DNA of 64,000 bases from CAWJFP01 sp963842155 (GTDB lineage Bacteria; Pseudomonadota; Alphaproteobacteria; JACZXZ01), in NCBI GenBank assembly GCA_963842155.1, contig CAWJFP010000023.1:1-64000 (forward strand), read 5' to 3'. This document shows positions 62,389 to 64,000 of the stretch, piece by piece. The position numbers and the translations under genes are program-made. The stretch's first letter is position 1; each line of letters begins with the position of its first letter. The notes beneath the pieces are model-generated. The model was not told the DNA's origin. It saw only the letters and a program-made list of their open reading frames with translations, and ran no database searches.

Positions 62389-63605
62389 CTAATCCACCTT
62401 GAGGCAGAATTTGCCAGACTCGTCGAAAGACGGCGTAGCCGATCTCCCGGCAGCATTGGCTGTTTGATCGAGAAGTGGGCGCAGCAGCTTGGCGTATTCC
62501 TTGGGATCGCTCGGGACGTCCTCGACGACGACCTCCGAGAAGTGAAACTGATCTCGGTCGAATATTCCCATCTCATCTTCGAACACGCTACGCCCCATAG
62601 TGAATGAATATTGCACGCCTTTGACCCCAATCAGGCTAACGAGGAGAGCGAACGGAGGAACGCAACCGAGCGCCAGCAAGGCCCTGAAATACGTGTGCGA
62701 GGATTTGACGATGCAAGCTTCTGTCTTAATCGCCGTCAGACGACCAGGGCTTTGAGGGATTCCGTCGCCCTGCAGAAACGACGAGGCTACAGCCTCGACA
62801 ATGCCGGTATGAAAGACCTGCACATATGCTCGCTGCTCCATAGCGTTTGGCTGCGCATTGGAGAGCGTTAAAAGCCCATCTACTTGATCCGAAAATTGCT
62901 TGCGTGAGGCGAGTAGATTGGTGGGAACTTCATGTACAAATGATGGCTCGGATCGAGTGGTAACGTGAGCCGCGTGTCGAAGGCTGAAAAGGGTATCACG
63001 TGCAATATGAGCGCGTGAGCGTCCAACAGCGGGACAGGTGCGTCGTTTGCAGCTATTTTGGCAATTCTGTCAAATCGAAAGTCACGGATTCGATCGGCGA
63101 GCTGCGGCGCGCGCGCAAAAAGCAACCGAAGCTCATCGACGTTCGGTTCGTACTTTCCAGCCGATGACCTCGCATAAAACCGGTGATGTCCGTTTCCCTG
63201 TCGAACGATGCGATGCGGCTGATTGTAGCTGCGCGGAATACGAACCACCAAAACGAAGCCGCCCGTAGCGATCGGGATTCCGCGTATAGCCAAACCGAAA
63301 ATCCTCGGCTGAAGTCCGGAGCGGGCGATGTTTTCAAGCCGGAGTATTTCCGCATCGGCGTCGATTTGGAGGGGAGCGAAACCGAGCGGGACGCCCGCTT
63401 TCGCATTCATGCCGATAACGATGTCACCGCCGCCGGTGTTCGCGAAGGAGGAGATGTCGGCGAGATATTCGCCATAATCTTTATCTGCATTGCCGTAGGT
63501 GTCGCGCTTGTACTCGATGTCTCGCGTCTCCGATGCCTTGCCGTCGACGAGCCGCTGCAATTGGGCTTCATCGATTTGATCAAGCGTAAGGTGTTGGAGT
63601 GCCAT
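62389..63605 (-). pseudogene. AlbA_2 (Schlafen-like) ATP-binding domain protein (one frameshift)
   Basis: Starts at ATG 63605 (MALQHLTLDQIDEAQLQRLVDGK). The AlbA_2 core is ETRDIEYKRDTYGNADKDYGEYLADISSFANTGGGDIVIGMNAKAG, followed by VVRIPRSYNQPHRI and NGHHRFYARSSAGKYEPNVDELRLLF. After HASNFRIK a stop occurs, but deletion of one base explains it: atcaa-gta continues VDGLLTLSNAQPNAMEQRAYVQVFHTGIVEAV to 62389. Repaired length about 405 residues. Such proteins are typical of accessory islands and have unclear nucleic-acid-related roles. Its codon use is less GC-rich than that of its neighbours, and it lies inside the H4MPT run. Confidence 0.75.
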
Positions 63606-63657
63606 GACGCCATTCTTGCAATTAATCGCTCGAAAACAAGAAGGACCGTGATGTGTT

Positions 63658-64000
63658 TTACCCCTCGTCGCGGGCGAAGGAGCGGGCGAGGAGGGCCGGA
63701 TCGAGGCGCCCGCGCCGGAAGGTCCGCCCGGTGGCGAGTGCGGTCACCTGCACCTCGCCGGGGCTGAAGAGCAGCGGGTCGATCTTGTAGAAATCGCCCT
63801 TGTAGGCGGCGAACACTTCGGCGAAGGGGCGGCCGTAATCGCGGCTCGCGCTGCTCGGCATCTCGTTGGCGAGCTTCTCCGCCGCCTCCTCGGGGCCGTC
63901 GACGAAGAGCTGCACCCTGCCGCCATAAAGGATGGCGTCGTTGGTGCGGCCCATGGAGGAGAGGAAATCACGGCCCGGCGGCGGCAAGGGCGCGGTGCCG
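63658..64000 (-). CDS. mch: Mch, methenyl-H4MPT cyclohydrolase (C-terminal part, cut by window end)
   Basis: The last 113 codons of mch; the start lies beyond base 64000. The chain reads GTAPLPPPGRDFLSSMGRTNDAILYGGRVQLFVDGPEEAAEKLANEMPSSASRDYGRPFAEVFAAYKGDFYKIDPLLFSPGEVQVTALATGRTFRRG, matching the conserved C-terminus of Mch with FGRTNDAI- and YDIDPxLFSPA-like segments. Mch converts methenyl-H4MPT to formyl-H4MPT, the step after MtdB. Directly downstream (52 bases) is the AlbA_2 gene. Confidence 0.93.
   Translation of the reverse strand, partial: GTAPLPPPGRDFLSSMGRTNDAILYGGRVQLFVDGPEEAAEKLANEMPSSASRDYGRPFAEVFAAYKGDFYKIDPLLFSPGEVQVTALATGRTFRRGRLDPALLARSFARDEG

Noticed and set aside
1..64000. 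Insertion sequences, prophage, integrase, tRNA or rRNA genes
   Set aside because: I found no transposase or integrase motif, no terminal inverted repeats and no tRNA cloverleaf. A tRNAscan or Rfam search would be needed to exclude small RNAs.

Overview
The window is almost entirely GC-rich alphaproteobacterial DNA, probably from a methylotroph of the Hyphomicrobiales (Rhizobiales). That is inferred from gene content: a lanthanide-type XoxF methanol dehydrogenase, a tetrahydromethanopterin (H4MPT) C1 pathway, an MbfA-type iron exporter, MlaA/MlaC lipid transport, an Ac-CoA-transferase and TTGA-N6-TCAA (FixK/FNR) boxes. The first 3.4 kb look different. They carry def, fmt and miaB on the minus strand, each broken by several indels. 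The sequence then jumps straight into the tail of a response regulator, so this end is probably a misjoined or low-quality, planctomycete-like piece.

Layout. 1-3.4 kb: def-fmt-miaB remnants and a hairpin. 3.4-8.3 kb: response-regulator tail plus histidine kinase (frameshifted), a membrane protein split by an in-frame TAA, an LpxL-type acyltransferase, MlaA and a small zinc-ribbon ORF. 8.5-12.1 kb: MlaC, two different 2-oxoglutarate/Fe(II) oxygenases and a tandem Rid protein. The second oxygenase and the Rid gene each have a perfect TTGATN4ATCAA palindrome upstream. 12.2-18.1 kb: first RND efflux operon. 18.5-22.7 kb: RidA, a COG3146 acyltransferase, a MaoC hydratase, a Crp-like regulator and a CaiB/BaiF CoA-transferase. 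23-31 kb: an ABCD/SbmA-like half-transporter with a degenerate ATPase, a GH1 beta-glucosidase, an arginase-family protein, an IlvD/Edd dehydratase, a heptamer-repeat intergenic region and MbfA. 31-40.8 kb: DUF3237 and an mdtABC-type RND operon with its outer-membrane factor.

41.3-64 kb is a methylotrophy island. A PQQ-dehydrogenase-associated cluster (binding protein, beta-propeller, ABC ATPase, ABC-2 permease, hypothetical) on the plus strand converges on xoxF-xoxG-xoxJ on the minus strand. Hypothetical secreted proteins, a DUF2380 protein and an AraC regulator follow, then a 25-codon orphan pqqA. Next come H4MPT/methanofuran-type biosynthesis genes: folB-like, mfnE, DUF6513 (DHPS-like), DUF447, mfnB, mfnF, mfnD, a HisA-like protein, fae, a CitG-like protein, an ATP-grasp ligase and the 3' end of mch. 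Together they would oxidise methanol in the periplasm with a PQQ/lanthanide enzyme, pass electrons to XoxG, and take formaldehyde through Fae and Mch on a pterin made by the neighbouring genes. An AlbA_2 (Schlafen-like) protein interrupts the run before mch.

Single-base indels interrupt eight genes outside the first 3.4 kb. Most are +1 insertions, and they look like sequencing or assembly errors rather than real decay.
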